A DNA stretch of 32,769 bases from Nostoc paludosum FACHB-159 (GCF_014698835.1 NZ_JACJTU010000065.1:1-32769); one strand, 5' to 3'. Counted from the first letter of the stretch, positions 8,248-16,972 are shown. Translations and numbers: made by a program. Notes: generated from the sequence alone by a model not told the origin.

Positions 8248-8722
8248 CTCACTTTGCCTCTCCTCATTAGATATTTATCGAATAAAACACTAATTGCAGT
8301 TTTCAATTTAAATGAGCATTAACCTCCCGCAGAAGCCGCAATTCCGACTATAGGAAATAAGGGACTTCCAAAGAATAAATCATTCCAAAAAAACGGCTAT
8401 ATCAGTAAAAATTAGGTTTTTTGATGAAAAATTATCAAGACGACTGGTTTTCTGCCGATCGCCCTCAACTCACAAACTGATCCCTGCAAAAGCGATCGCT
8501 TTTCTCCCATCAACAAAAGTGGCGTCACAAGGCTACTACATCTAATTGAGACATTGAGTATTTGTAGAACGGCGATCGCTTGTGAAATTATTTTACGAGA
8601 AGTAATCATTACTGCAATGGATATGCTTATCACCTCTAGTGCTTTAAGTTTAGCAACTACTTATGTATTTTCTCGGTCATTTATGCAATTATTACAGTAG
8701 CTATACTGTTGTAATTACTGTC
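8248..8722. other. Intergenic region with HIP1 sites
   Basis: Contains HIP1 octamers at about 8490 and 8571. An antisense open frame at 8412-8633 has no start context and is probably fortuitous. The promoter of the next gene should lie here. Confidence 0.4.
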
Positions 8723-9577
8723 ATGTTACAAAATTTAAAAAATGTACCGCTTTTAGTAAAAGTTCTTTTATTAGCACTGGTTGTAGTTACTGGCGGATAC
8801 GCAGGTATCGAGTTTCTAATTAATCGTAATCTTATACCTTTATCATCTACCTCAACAGAATCGGCATCTGTTGAATATGAAAATTTCAACTTCTATGTTG
8901 AAGATAAACAGGAATCAAAACCTATCCCACGAGTCCAAGTCCAAATTATTTCTGATGGCCCACCCACTTCAGACCAAACAGATAACAATGGTTATTTAGA
9001 AATTGGTATTCCCAAAAGAAAAACTGTCAAAATAATTTTAAGTAAAGACGGTTATCAAAGAGCTAATTATTCAGTCAATTTATTAACTACACCGAATACA
9101 ACTAAAACCTTTCACTTAGAACCTAATTCAACAGCAAGTAATGGGAATTCTGCCACTACTCCAGAATCATCTTCATCAACATCTACAGTTACATCTTCAC
9201 CAGCAGAAAAGCCTATAGCCACAGGAGGTACACTCACAGGCAAATATGTTGGTAAATGGTTAGGAAATCCCACCGAAAAGAAATTAGAAGATAATTCATC
9301 CAACGATATTCAAGTAGAAATTCAATTAAAAAATGGTAGTGCAGGGTCAAAAGTTGGTAATATTAAATATTCTCGTCCATATAATCCTTGTTACGGTGAC
9401 TTAATTCTGCAAAGTGTAAAATCAGGAACTCTGCAATTATTTGAAAATATTACATCCGGTAATTGTATTAGTAATGGCACAACCACAATCAAGTTAATCG
9501 GAGACGATCTTATAGATTATAAATGGGAGCGTTCTGGCTCTCCGGTAACTATCAGTGGGTCACTAACACGCCAGTAA
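8723..9577 (+). CDS. Membrane-anchored protein: carboxypeptidase-regulatory-like domain plus C-terminal beta domain
   Basis: 284 aa from the ATG at 8723; the frame extends to 8663, but the first 20 residues there are not needed and break the anchor pattern. A transmembrane anchor at about 9-33 follows Lys6 and Lys13. Residues 56-132 form a CarbD/PEGA-like beta-sandwich, with a DNNGYLEIGIPKRKTVKIIL stretch typical of such folds. A Ser/Thr/Asn/Pro-rich linker (134-168) follows. The last domain (170-284) has GKYVGKW, a Cys223/Cys248 pair and a closing GSLTRQ strand. It resembles beta domains that I associate with the C-termini of some cyanobacterial kinases and conflict proteins, but this is recollection only. 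Topology is probably N-in with the bulk periplasmic. Confidence 0.65.
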   Translation: MLQNLKNVPLLVKVLLLALVVVTGGYAGIEFLINRNLIPLSSTSTESASVEYENFNFYVEDKQESKPIPRVQVQIISDGPPTSDQTDNNGYLEIGIPKRKTVKIILSKDGYQRANYSVNLLTTPNTTKTFHLEPNSTASNGNSATTPESSSSTSTVTSSPAEKPIATGGTLTGKYVGKWLGNPTEKKLEDNSSNDIQVEIQLKNGSAGSKVGNIKYSRPYNPCYGDLILQSVKSGTLQLFENITSGNCISNGTTTIKLIGDDLIDYKWERSGSPVTISGSLTRQ

Positions 9578-9587
9578 ATAAATTGTC

Positions 9588-9616
9588 TTAAGGGTGAGCA
9601 TTTTGCCCACCCTTAA
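9588..9616. terminator. Bidirectional terminator between convergent genes
   Basis: TTAAGGGTG and CACCCTTAA pair as a 9-bp stem over an 11-nt loop, with T-rich flanks on both strands. It lies exactly between the stop codons of the plus-strand gene at 8723-9577 and the minus-strand glgB. Confidence 0.75.
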
Positions 9617-9619
9617 TTA

Positions 9620-11911
9620 TTATTTCAATGCCTCAGCAGTCTTCTCTTTATCCAACTTCAGAATCAACACACCCAAAGGTGGTAAACACAAATCTAGGGA
9701 ATAAGGACGACTGTGCAAAGACCAATCATCTGTCCACTTACCGCCTAAGTTGCCCATATTACTGCCGCCATACTTACGGGCATCGCTATTGAACAACTCG
9801 GTATAAAATCCCTTTTCTGGTACACCGATACGGTAGTGAGAATGGGGTTGTGGCGTGAAGTTGCAAACCACGATCGCAAAATCCTCAGAATCTTTATCGC
9901 GACGAATAAAGGAAACTACACTATGGCGGTTATCGCTACAGTCAATCCATTGAAACCCCGCCTCAGCAAAATCCTGGGTATATAAAGCTGGTTCGCTACG
10001 GTAAAGATGGTTCAAATCTTGGAAAAATGTTTTTAACTGTTGATGGGCTTCATACTGTAATAAGTGCCACTCTAAATCCGCCCAAACATTCCACTCACTC
10101 CACTGTCCAAACTCCATGCTCATAAACATGGTTTTCTTGCCTGGGTGAGCGAACATGTAAGTAAACAAACAACGCACATTCGCGAACTTCTGCCATCTAT
10201 CCCCTGGCATTTTGCCGATGATATTACTCTTGCCATGCACCACTTCATCGTGGGACAAGGCCAGCATGAAGTTCTCACTGTGGTTATACCACATACTAAA
10301 GGTGATATTGTTTTGGTGGAACTGGCGGAACCAAGGATCCATGTTGAAGTAGTCCAACATATCGTGCATCCAGCCCATATTCCACTTCAAGTTAAAGCCC
10401 AGTCCGCCTGTGTAGGTAGGCCAAGAAACCATCGGCCAAGAAGTTGATTCTTCGGCAATTGAGAGAATTCCAGGAAAATAGCTGAAGATAGTGTGATTTA
10501 CTTGGCGCAGAAAATCCGCTGCTTCTAGGTTTTCTCTGCCGCCGTACTGGTTGGGCAGCCATTCTCCTGGTTTGCGGCAATAGTCATTGTAGAGCATTGA
10601 AGCCACAGCATCGACACGAATCCCGTCAATGTGGTATTTGTCAAACCAAAATAGGGCATTTGCCATCAAAAAATTTCTGACTTCGTGGCGACTGTAATTG
10701 AATACCAAAGTACCCCATTCTTTATGTTCGCCTTTGCGGGGATCGGCGTGTTCGTATAAGTGGCTACCATCAAAGAATGCTAAACCATGACCATCTTTAG
10801 GGAAATGACCAGGAACCCAATCAACAATTACACCGATATCGTTTTCGTGACATTTATCAACAAAATACATGAAATCTTCAGGCGTACCAAAACGAGAAGT
10901 AGGCGCATAGTAACCTGTTACTTGATATCCCCAAGAACCATCAAAGGGATGCTCGGCAATGGGTAGCAATTCTAGGTGGGTGTATCCCAATTCTTTGACG
11001 TAGGGAATAAGCCGATCTGCTAGTTCTCGGTAAGTTAAAAAGCGTGCGCCTGGTTTGAGTTCTGAAACTATAACTACAGGTTCGGTTTCACCATCGGGCA
11101 GTTTAGCTGGTTCGGCACTAGAAGCGTGTAACCAAGAGCCTAAATGCACTTCATAAACAGAAACTGGCCCAGTGAGGGGGTCACTGTGACGCCGTTTTTC
11201 CATCCAGCCTTCGTCGTTCCAACTGTAAGCATCTAAATCAGTGACAATGGACGCGGTTTTTGGGCGGGGTTCCTGCTGGAAACCGTAGGGATCGGATTTT
11301 TCGTAAATGTGGCCTTCAAAATTTTTGATTTCATATTTGTAATGCTCACCCACTCCGATTTCCGGAATGAACAATTCCCAGACTCCGGTGGGGCCTTTAC
11401 GCATTTGGTGTTTGCGTCCATCCCAGTAGTTAAAATCTCCCAAAACTGAAACATTGCGGGCGTTGGGTGCCCAAACGGCAAAATAAACGCCTTTGACGCC
11501 ATCTATTTGGGTAGGGTGCGCTCCCAGTTTCTCGTAAATTCGATGATGGTTGCCTTCACCAAACAAATGCAAGTCAAACTCTGTCAAATTGGGAGATCGG
11601 AAAGCGTAAGGGTCATAGGTGACACGCTCGTGTTCTCCTTCTTTAATCCGTAGCTGGTAGTTTGCCAGTTCTGCGGTTTCAATGGTGCATTCAAAAAAGT
11701 TGGGATGATGGACTGTTTGCATTGGGTATTCTTTGCGTTGTTCGGGAAGAACTACCCATGCTGCACTTGCATTTGGTAGGTAGGCTCGCACAGCCCAGGC
11801 AGTTTTGCCATCTTGTTCTATGGGATGGGAACCTAGTATTTCAAAAGGATCGTGATGTTGATTCCAAACGATACGGTTAACCTGTTCAGGGGCGATCGTG
11901 GTCATGGACAT
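9620..11911 (-). CDS. glgB: 1,4-alpha-glucan (glycogen) branching enzyme
   Basis: A 763-aa GH13 enzyme, normal length for cyanobacterial GlgB. It has the N-terminal carbohydrate-binding part (1-120), a CBM48-like domain (about 125-225: GVYFAVWAPNARNVSVLGDF) and the catalytic barrel. Catalytic residues by alignment with the E. coli enzyme are Asp434 (GIRVDAVASM), Glu487 (SIAEEST) and Asp554 (LSHDEVVHGK). The C-terminal beta domain follows from about 650. It cuts alpha-1,4 chains and rejoins them as alpha-1,6 branches, shaping glycogen, the night-time carbon store. It shares a terminator with the convergent upstream gene and has no operon partner. Expression in cyanobacteria often follows the clock, for which RpaA is encoded in this same window. 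Confidence 0.96.
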   Translation of the reverse strand: MSMTTIAPEQVNRIVWNQHHDPFEILGSHPIEQDGKTAWAVRAYLPNASAAWVVLPEQRKEYPMQTVHHPNFFECTIETAELANYQLRIKEGEHERVTYDPYAFRSPNLTEFDLHLFGEGNHHRIYEKLGAHPTQIDGVKGVYFAVWAPNARNVSVLGDFNYWDGRKHQMRKGPTGVWELFIPEIGVGEHYKYEIKNFEGHIYEKSDPYGFQQEPRPKTASIVTDLDAYSWNDEGWMEKRRHSDPLTGPVSVYEVHLGSWLHASSAEPAKLPDGETEPVVIVSELKPGARFLTYRELADRLIPYVKELGYTHLELLPIAEHPFDGSWGYQVTGYYAPTSRFGTPEDFMYFVDKCHENDIGVIVDWVPGHFPKDGHGLAFFDGSHLYEHADPRKGEHKEWGTLVFNYSRHEVRNFLMANALFWFDKYHIDGIRVDAVASMLYNDYCRKPGEWLPNQYGGRENLEAADFLRQVNHTIFSYFPGILSIAEESTSWPMVSWPTYTGGLGFNLKWNMGWMHDMLDYFNMDPWFRQFHQNNITFSMWYNHSENFMLALSHDEVVHGKSNIIGKMPGDRWQKFANVRCLFTYMFAHPGKKTMFMSMEFGQWSEWNVWADLEWHLLQYEAHQQLKTFFQDLNHLYRSEPALYTQDFAEAGFQWIDCSDNRHSVVSFIRRDKDSEDFAIVVCNFTPQPHSHYRIGVPEKGFYTELFNSDARKYGGSNMGNLGGKWTDDWSLHSRPYSLDLCLPPLGVLILKLDKEKTAEALK

Positions 11912-12049
11912 GAAGCTACCTACGTGTAATAACGTGATTGACTAAACGTACTTTTTTAATATCTATATATATTCTTTACATTTATTTGCAAATTTGTCGC
12001 CATCGTTATCCTACCTCAGAATGAATCATCTGGTTTTTGGGGATGGGGG

Positions 12050-12140
12050 ATTGGGCAGGGGAGGTAGGGGAAAAGGTTAAAGGGAAAAGGGAAAAGGAAT
12101 AAATTTAATCTTTCACCTTTTCCCCTCTTTCCCTTTCCCC
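12050..12140. repeat. Purine/pyrimidine-mirrored imperfect inverted repeat
   Basis: A G/A-rich half (copies of GGGGAAAAGG and GGGAAAAGG) is followed by its imperfect complement (CCTTTTCCCC, CCCTTTCCCC) across a short AT-rich centre. It could form a long hairpin. This is the common Nostoc type of intergenic short-tandem-repeat inverted pair. It lies upstream of glgB and just after the small gene at 12168-12497. Confidence 0.5.
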
Positions 12141-12167
12141 ATACCCTGTTTCCCCAATGACTAATGA

Positions 12168-12497
12168 CTAAATATTTAAAAATGGGAAAAACTGGAGTAA
12201 GGTTTTACGTATGCGAAGTAAAAAAATCTGGTCGCGAATTTTGGGGTCTAGTTTTGGTGGTGGTACTTGTTGCAGCTGTACTTCTAACTGGGCATATTCG
12301 GCAGCAGTTAGGAATCTGCCATCGATAGGCGATCGCCCTTCTACAACGATCTTTGTCCGTAATATCTCTTCTGGTATATCCTCTGGTGGTGGTAATGCTA
12401 TTACAGGCGATCGCCAATAGCTACTTAGAAAGATAACCGTTGTAGTAATTACAAATATAAACAGTAATTTTACTAAATTTTTGACTTTAACTTTCAT
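12168..12497 (-). CDS. Small membrane-anchored or secreted protein of unknown function
   Basis: 109 aa from the ATG at 12497, which follows GGTGGG; the open frame runs up to 12554. The basic start MKVKVKNLVK and the hydrophobic run LLFIFVITTTVIFLSSYW form a signal anchor. The mature part has a Pro-rich section (LPPPEDIPEE), a well-ordered EGRSPIDGRFLTAAEYAQLE motif and a basic C-terminal helix ending in FFPFLNI. The GRSPIDGRFLT stretch looks conserved and I believe such proteins are widespread in cyanobacteria, but the function is unknown. Start choice is uncertain by about 19 residues. Confidence 0.6.
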   Translation of the reverse strand: MKVKVKNLVKLLFIFVITTTVIFLSSYWRSPVIALPPPEDIPEEILRTKIVVEGRSPIDGRFLTAAEYAQLEVQLQQVPPPKLDPKIRDQIFLLRIRKTLLQFFPFLNI

Positions 12498-13109
12498 CAT
12501 CCCACCAATTGCATTCACAACGCAGCATGAAAATCTGTTTTGCTGACATCCCATGCTAATAAAAATCTGGCAATATCAACAGACATCACCAGGCTTTATT
12601 TTTTGATACATTATGAATTATTTTGTCCTTCCTAAGCTTAGTAATCTAAGCTATTCCACACCAGTGTCGTTTATTTACTGCCATAATTAACTGGTGCTTG
12701 AGCGCTGGTATTCAATAATCCTGAAAAGCTTGGTTAATAGGCTTTAACATTTTAGTCAATGTTTAAGAAGCCTGAAACTCAGGCTTCTTAAATAACCGTA
12801 CTATCTCATACTCCTACGGTGAAGCAAGCTAAGCGGAGCATCTCCGTCAGGACAAGGGTACAGAACTTGCGAATTTGGAATTTTAGGAGAAGTCGGAGAT
12901 AAGGCTTCCTTAAATCTCAACTTCAGTGATTGTGTCTACTCTACAGATGAGCGAGCTAGACCAGCTTTTCCCACATAAGCTCTACAAAGCTTTCACACAA
13001 CAACACACAGTTGCGGGTTTTTATGCGAACTTGATTCATTCAAGTTATGTGGTGAGTAGATTTGTCAGTAAGCTATTCTCAGCTGATTTCAACTCAATTT
13101 CAGAGTGCC
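12498..13109. other. Intergenic region with hairpin and dispersed repeat
   Basis: No credible gene; a 63-codon frame at 12926-13117 has no supporting context. The stretch holds a strong hairpin (12762-12792). It also has a copy of a dispersed repeat near 12812 (ACTCCTACGG..AAGCAAGCTA), whose sister copy lies near 18317. Confidence 0.45.
12762..12792. repeat. Perfect 14-bp hairpin
   Basis: TTTAAGAAGCCTGA and its exact complement flank the 3-nt loop AAC. No T-run follows on either strand, so it is better described as a dispersed palindrome than as a simple terminator. Confidence 0.6.
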
Positions 13110-13328
13110 TTATTTAGGACTAGCAGTTGGGGTAGCTGCGGGGGTAGCTGCGGGAGTAGCTGCGGGAGTAGCAGCAGGACTAGACCCGGTAGCAGGCGCG
13201 TCTGTTGGTTCACCTGTAGCAGCTGGAGTACTAGTGGTACCACCACCACCTTCACCGCCACCTTCACAAGCTCCAAGCAATGCGGCCAGACTTAACATTA
13301 GAGCCAAACCAAAGATTTTTGTTTTCAT
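13110..13328 (-). CDS. Small low-complexity lipoprotein
   Basis: 72 aa, starting at an ATG with an excellent AGGAG site. A lipoprotein signal peptide occupies residues 1-20, MKTKIFGLALMLSLAALLGA, followed by lipid-accepting Cys21. The mature part is Gly-rich (EGGGEGGGG), then Thr/Pro/Ala-rich, ending in four near-identical PAAT units encoded by a 12-bp tandem repeat (13129-13176 on the plus strand). There is no globular domain. It is probably a membrane-tethered, flexible surface or spacer protein. The repeat number would be expected to vary between strains through slippage. No operon partner. Confidence 0.75.
   Translation of the reverse strand: MKTKIFGLALMLSLAALLGACEGGGEGGGGTTSTPAATGEPTDAPATGSSPAATPAATPAATPAATPTASPK
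13129..13176. repeat. 12-bp coding tandem repeat, four units
   Basis: Units GGGGTAGCTGCG (twice), GGAGTAGCTGCG and GGAGTAGCAGCA on the plus strand encode the Pro-Ala-Ala-Thr repeats of the lipoprotein. Being a multiple of three, copy changes would keep the frame. Confidence 0.85.
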
Positions 13329-14145
13329 AACTCCTCTTTCACCAATTGTGGCTAGAAAAATTTTTCGCCTGTTGAATACGATACCGTATTTATTGCTTTT
13401 TTTTAAATGCTGTAAGATTACATACTTAAAAAAAACAACCCTTTGGGGTATTGTTTTTGAAATTAGGTATCATACAGCCATTTGATTAGTTGTTCTGAAC
13501 TCAGGAGCAAGATCCAAAGCATTAAATTTTTTTGTCAATTGAGCTATCATAGCAAAAAATTTTATCTTTAAGAATTTAGGAGTCAGCCGTCAAAATCACA
13601 AAGGTATTGCACTATGACTTAGTAAACATACCAGGGAACAGGCAATAGGCAATAGGCAACAGACTTGAAAGTCTCTTTTTTCAGGGTTTTACCATCAGTT
13701 TATGTCCTAAACTATATTTCAAATCCGATGAATACAGAGATTGAAAATTCTCTCCAAATCTACAATTGGCAACTATAGACTAGATATCAGTATCAAAAAA
13801 TACTTAGATTCTTCTGGTTCTCTGAACTAGTGAGCGGTGGGAATTGCTCACTAGTTTTGCGTGAATTCTGGGATGTTTTTTATTTTTTTCACAGAGTGTT
13901 GCAGCTTACCGCCCTTCATTGCCATACTTTAGGTGCAATATATCTAAACAGCAAGTTATCCAGTTTATAATCATTGATTGCAAACTTTGGAATATCTAGA
14001 GGATGCAAACATTGATATAGCTAGCTATTAGAACAGTTAAAAGGGTGTAGTCTGTTATGTGTGTTTATTGCATAGAAGGGTATTTTAACCTCAGCAAAAA
14101 CAGACAATCAATTGAAAGTACAATATTTTTCATCTAAAAAAATTT
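13329..14145. other. Long intergenic region with STRR and orphan hairpin
   Basis: About 800 bp without a credible gene. It has the tandem GGCAATAGGCAATAGGCAA type repeat at about 13638-13660 and a strong hairpin at 13825-13856. Promoters for the lipoprotein (minus) and the FtsL-like gene (plus) should be at its two ends. Confidence 0.45.
13825..13856 (+). terminator. Orphan terminator-like hairpin
   Basis: AACTAGTGAGC and GCTCACTAGTT form an 11-bp perfect stem with a 10-nt loop, followed by TTTTGC on the plus strand. No plus-strand gene ends nearby, so it may end a small RNA made from the 13490-13820 region. Confidence 0.4.
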
Positions 14146-14847
14146 ATGGTTGTTGGTCGTAAATCAACTGTTTCTACAAAGGGTACTTGGTCTTGGCGAG
14201 ATTCAATTCTTTCTTTGGGTAAGCGACGACGTTCTGCGCGTCTGGAGTCAACAGCGCACAGTGATTCTATACCTACTACCCAAACTGCACCAGTATCCTC
14301 TACGAGAAGAAAGCGTTCCTCAAAAAAATTATCGCTTTCTTCTACAAATGAGGCAGTTATACCCAAATTGCCCAAAGAGTTGGGCAGACAACAACTGCCA
14401 AATCTGAATGACCAATCTAATCAAGCCAGCAAGAGTCCAGAGGTAGGTTTTCTTGGTCTTCCCATCATGCCTGGTTCTGGAGCAACACCATTATGGTTGC
14501 TGCGTTTATACACTTTTCATCGTTATTCGTCAGTTTTGGCATTTTTGTTAGTAGCAGCGACACTTGCAGTTTATGGCTGGACAGTGTATTCTCAAGAGCT
14601 TTGGAGTCAGTCATATCGCAGACTGCAAAATCTCCAACGTCATGAGCGGTTGTTGACGACAACTAACGCGACACTGACAAACAAAATGGCACAGGAAGCA
14701 GAACAGTCAAGAACAGGACTGGTATCGCCAACTCCTGAAGGAATGATTTTCTTACCTCCAGCATCTTCTAACTCTGAACCAGCATCGCCTAACACAAAAC
14801 CAAATCCCCAAACCCAACAACAAACACTCTCGCCGCTGGGATATTAA
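14146..14847 (+). CDS. FtsL-like single-pass membrane protein upstream of ftsI
   Basis: A 233-aa bitopic protein. A long, basic, Ser/Thr-rich cytoplasmic part (1-118) precedes one transmembrane helix at about 128-147 (VLAFLLVAATLAVYGWTVY). A periplasmic helical part with coiled-coil character follows (150-190, YRRLQNLQRHERLLTTTNAT). A conserved-looking GLVSPTPEGMIFLPP patch comes next, then a Pro/Gln-rich tail. Size, topology and its place directly before ftsI match FtsL/DivIC-type divisome proteins, which are too divergent to recognise by sequence alone. Proposed role: partner of FtsI/FtsW in septal wall synthesis. Positional inference; moderate confidence. Confidence 0.6.
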   Translation: MVVGRKSTVSTKGTWSWRDSILSLGKRRRSARLESTAHSDSIPTTQTAPVSSTRRKRSSKKLSLSSTNEAVIPKLPKELGRQQLPNLNDQSNQASKSPEVGFLGLPIMPGSGATPLWLLRLYTFHRYSSVLAFLLVAATLAVYGWTVYSQELWSQSYRRLQNLQRHERLLTTTNATLTNKMAQEAEQSRTGLVSPTPEGMIFLPPASSNSEPASPNTKPNPQTQQQTLSPLGY

Positions 14848-14851
14848 GGGT

Positions 14852-14957
14852 ATTGGGGACTGGGGACAAGGGGACAAGGGGACAAGGGGGATAACTAATG
14901 CCCAATGCCTAATGCCCAATGCCCAATGACTAATGGCTAATGACAAAGGACAAACCC
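14852..14957. repeat. STRR cluster between the FtsL-like gene and ftsI
   Basis: Two different short tandem repeats sit side by side: GGGGACAA units (14857-14890) and ATGCCCA/ATGACTA-type heptamers (14897-14943). They fill the whole gap between two genes that should be cotranscribed. Confidence 0.75.
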
Positions 14958-14958
14958 A

Positions 14959-16779
14959 ATGCAAAAGTCACCAGGCAAAACAAAATTTCGTACTTCAGAA
15001 TTCACAAGGCGACAGAGGCGTTCTAAACGAGGTTTTTTGGGAAAATTTGCGTCTAATATCCAAGAACAAACATCAAATAGTAAGTCCCGACTGTTTATAG
15101 TGTGGGGCGTGTTGATAGCAGCTGGGTTGGGGTTGGGTGTTAATTTGTATAACCTGCAAATTATCCGTGGGCCAAAGTTAACAGAGTACGCACGAAACCA
15201 GCAAATGGTTAATTTGCGACCTTTTATGCCCCGTCGTCCGGTGGTAGATCGTAATAATAATTTGTTGGCGATTGACCGTCCTGTGTATACTTTGTACGCT
15301 CATCCCAAATTGTTTGATAAGTCCAATGAAGAGATAGCAGAGCAACTTTCCCCGATATTGGCGAAAGATGCTCCTGAATTGGTAAAGACTTTTGAAAGCA
15401 AAAAAAGTGGGATTGTACTTTCCCCAGCCATACCGGAAGAAATTGTCGATCGCATCACCTCTTTGCGCTTAAATGGTTTAGAACTGATTCAAAAATACTC
15501 GCGATTTTACCCTTCAGAGGATTTGGCTGCTGATGTGGTGGGCTACGTGAATATTGACCGTCGCGGCCAGGCGGGTGTGGAATACTCTCAAGAAAAGTTG
15601 CTAGAACGTTCTGTCCAGACAGTGCGCCTTAGTCGAACAGGTACTGGTGCCCTGATGCCAAATTATGCCCCTGAAGGTTTTTTACATTTTGATGATTTAC
15701 GGCTGCAACTGACTATTGATAGCCGTTTGCAACGAATTGCCCGCACTGCTCTTAAACAAAAGATGGACGAGTTTAAGGCTAAACGTGGGGCGGTAATTGT
15801 GATGGATGCATTGGATGGTTCCTTACTCGCCTTAGTTTCTCAGCCTACTTATAACCCTAATGAATACGCCAAAGCTAATATTTCACTGTTTAAAAACTGG
15901 ACTGTGGCGGATCTGTATGAACCGGGTTCTACCTTCAAGCCTTTAAATGTGGCGATCGCTCTAGAAAATGGTGTCATTAAACCAGATGATATATTTAATG
16001 ACTCCGGTTCTATTCGCGTAGCTAATTACACCATAAAAAATGCAATGAACAATGGTTATGGGCGCATTAGTATCGCTCAAATCCTACAAAATTCTAGCAA
16101 CATTGGTATGGTGCAAATTATTCAGCGATTAAAACCTGGAATATACTACAACTGGCTGGAACGTTTGGGACTAGGACAAAAAGTTGATACAGATTTACCT
16201 TTTGAAGTTGGCGGTCGGCTCAAAAGTCAAGAAGAATTTATCGCTTCGCCAATTGAACCAGCTACTACTTCCTTTGGCCAAGGCTTTTCCATGACACCGA
16301 TACAACTGGTACAAATGCATGGCGCTTTAGCCAATGGTGGTAAATTAGTTACACCCCACGTAGTTCGGGGTCTAATTGATACCAAAGGACAGATGCATGA
16401 TTCACCAACTCGCACTGTACCACGCCAAATTTTCTCAGCTGCCACAGCCCAAAAGGTAGTGGAAATGATGGAAACTGTTGTGTCTGAAGGCACTGGTAAG
16501 GTATCGCAAATTCCCGGTTATCGGATCGCTGGTAAAACTGGTACTGCCCAAAAAGCTAGCCCCAATGGCGGTTACATTAAGGGTGCGAGAATCACTAGCT
16601 TTGTAGCTATTTTACCAGTAGAATCTCCTCGCTATGTAGTTTTCGCATTGGTGGACGAACCAAAAGGAGAAAACGCCTACGGTTCTACCGTCGCCGCCCC
16701 GATTGTGAAGTCAGTGATTGAAGCGCTGATTCCTCTCGAAGAGATTCCGCCAAGTAAGGCGATGGAATCAGAGAGATGA
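14959..16779 (+). CDS. ftsI: Penicillin-binding protein, FtsI/PBP2 family (septal transpeptidase)
   Basis: A 606-aa class B PBP. A basic cytoplasmic tail (1-42) precedes one transmembrane anchor at about 44-64 (RLFIVWGVLIAAGLGLGVNL). The pedestal/dimerisation part begins with RPFMPRRPVVDRNN. The transpeptidase domain (about 245-590) has all three active-site motifs: Ser324-x-x-Lys327 (GSTFKP), Ser379-Ser-Asn381, and Lys526-Thr-Gly (GKTGTAQ). It cross-links peptidoglycan at the septum and acts with FtsW in the periplasm. The ATG at 14959 is preceded by a purine-rich repeat rather than a strong ribosome binding site. Directly after the stop codon comes an unusual repeat array (16782-16972). Confidence 0.93.
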   Translation: MQKSPGKTKFRTSEFTRRQRRSKRGFLGKFASNIQEQTSNSKSRLFIVWGVLIAAGLGLGVNLYNLQIIRGPKLTEYARNQQMVNLRPFMPRRPVVDRNNNLLAIDRPVYTLYAHPKLFDKSNEEIAEQLSPILAKDAPELVKTFESKKSGIVLSPAIPEEIVDRITSLRLNGLELIQKYSRFYPSEDLAADVVGYVNIDRRGQAGVEYSQEKLLERSVQTVRLSRTGTGALMPNYAPEGFLHFDDLRLQLTIDSRLQRIARTALKQKMDEFKAKRGAVIVMDALDGSLLALVSQPTYNPNEYAKANISLFKNWTVADLYEPGSTFKPLNVAIALENGVIKPDDIFNDSGSIRVANYTIKNAMNNGYGRISIAQILQNSSNIGMVQIIQRLKPGIYYNWLERLGLGQKVDTDLPFEVGGRLKSQEEFIASPIEPATTSFGQGFSMTPIQLVQMHGALANGGKLVTPHVVRGLIDTKGQMHDSPTRTVPRQIFSAATAQKVVEMMETVVSEGTGKVSQIPGYRIAGKTGTAQKASPNGGYIKGARITSFVAILPVESPRYVVFALVDEPKGENAYGSTVAAPIVKSVIEALIPLEEIPPSKAMESER

Positions 16780-16781
16780 GG

Positions 16782-16972
16782 GAGATGGGGAAGTGTGGGG
16801 AGATGGGGAAGTGTGGGGAGATGGGGAAGTGTGAGGAGATGGGGAAGTGTGGGGAGATGGGGAAGTGTGGGGAGAAAGAGAATTTATGCCCCCGTCTCTT
16901 CCCACACCTCCCACACCTCCCACACCTCCTACACCCCCCACACCCCCCACACCTCCCACACCCCCCACACTT
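16782..16972. repeat. 18-bp G-rich tandem array followed by complementary 9-bp C-rich array
   Basis: Five copies of the 18-mer GAGATGGGGAAGTGTGGG (16782-16871; copy 3 ends GAG) start 3 nt after the ftsI stop codon. After a 29-nt spacer come eight 9-mers of the CCCACACCT type (16901-16972). The second array is complementary to the GTGTGGG parts of the first, so RNA or single-stranded DNA could fold into a large imperfect hairpin. The regularly spaced GGGG runs also satisfy a G-quadruplex pattern on the plus strand. Confidence 0.9.

Noticed and set aside
8412..8633. 73-codon minus-strand frame
   Set aside because: Intergenic, crosses HIP1 sites, lacks start context.
10145..10447. 100-codon frame antisense to glgB
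   Set aside because: Shadow of a strongly conserved coding sequence.
12926..13117. 63-codon plus-strand frame
   Set aside because: No ribosome binding site and ends inside the lipoprotein gene end.
13105..13485. 126-codon plus-strand frame with VAAGVAAG repeats
   Set aside because: It is the reverse of the lipoprotein gene, whose signal peptide, lipobox and ribosome binding site support the minus strand.
16782..16972. CRISPR-like array
   Set aside because: Units are contiguous with no unique spacers, and there are no cas genes.
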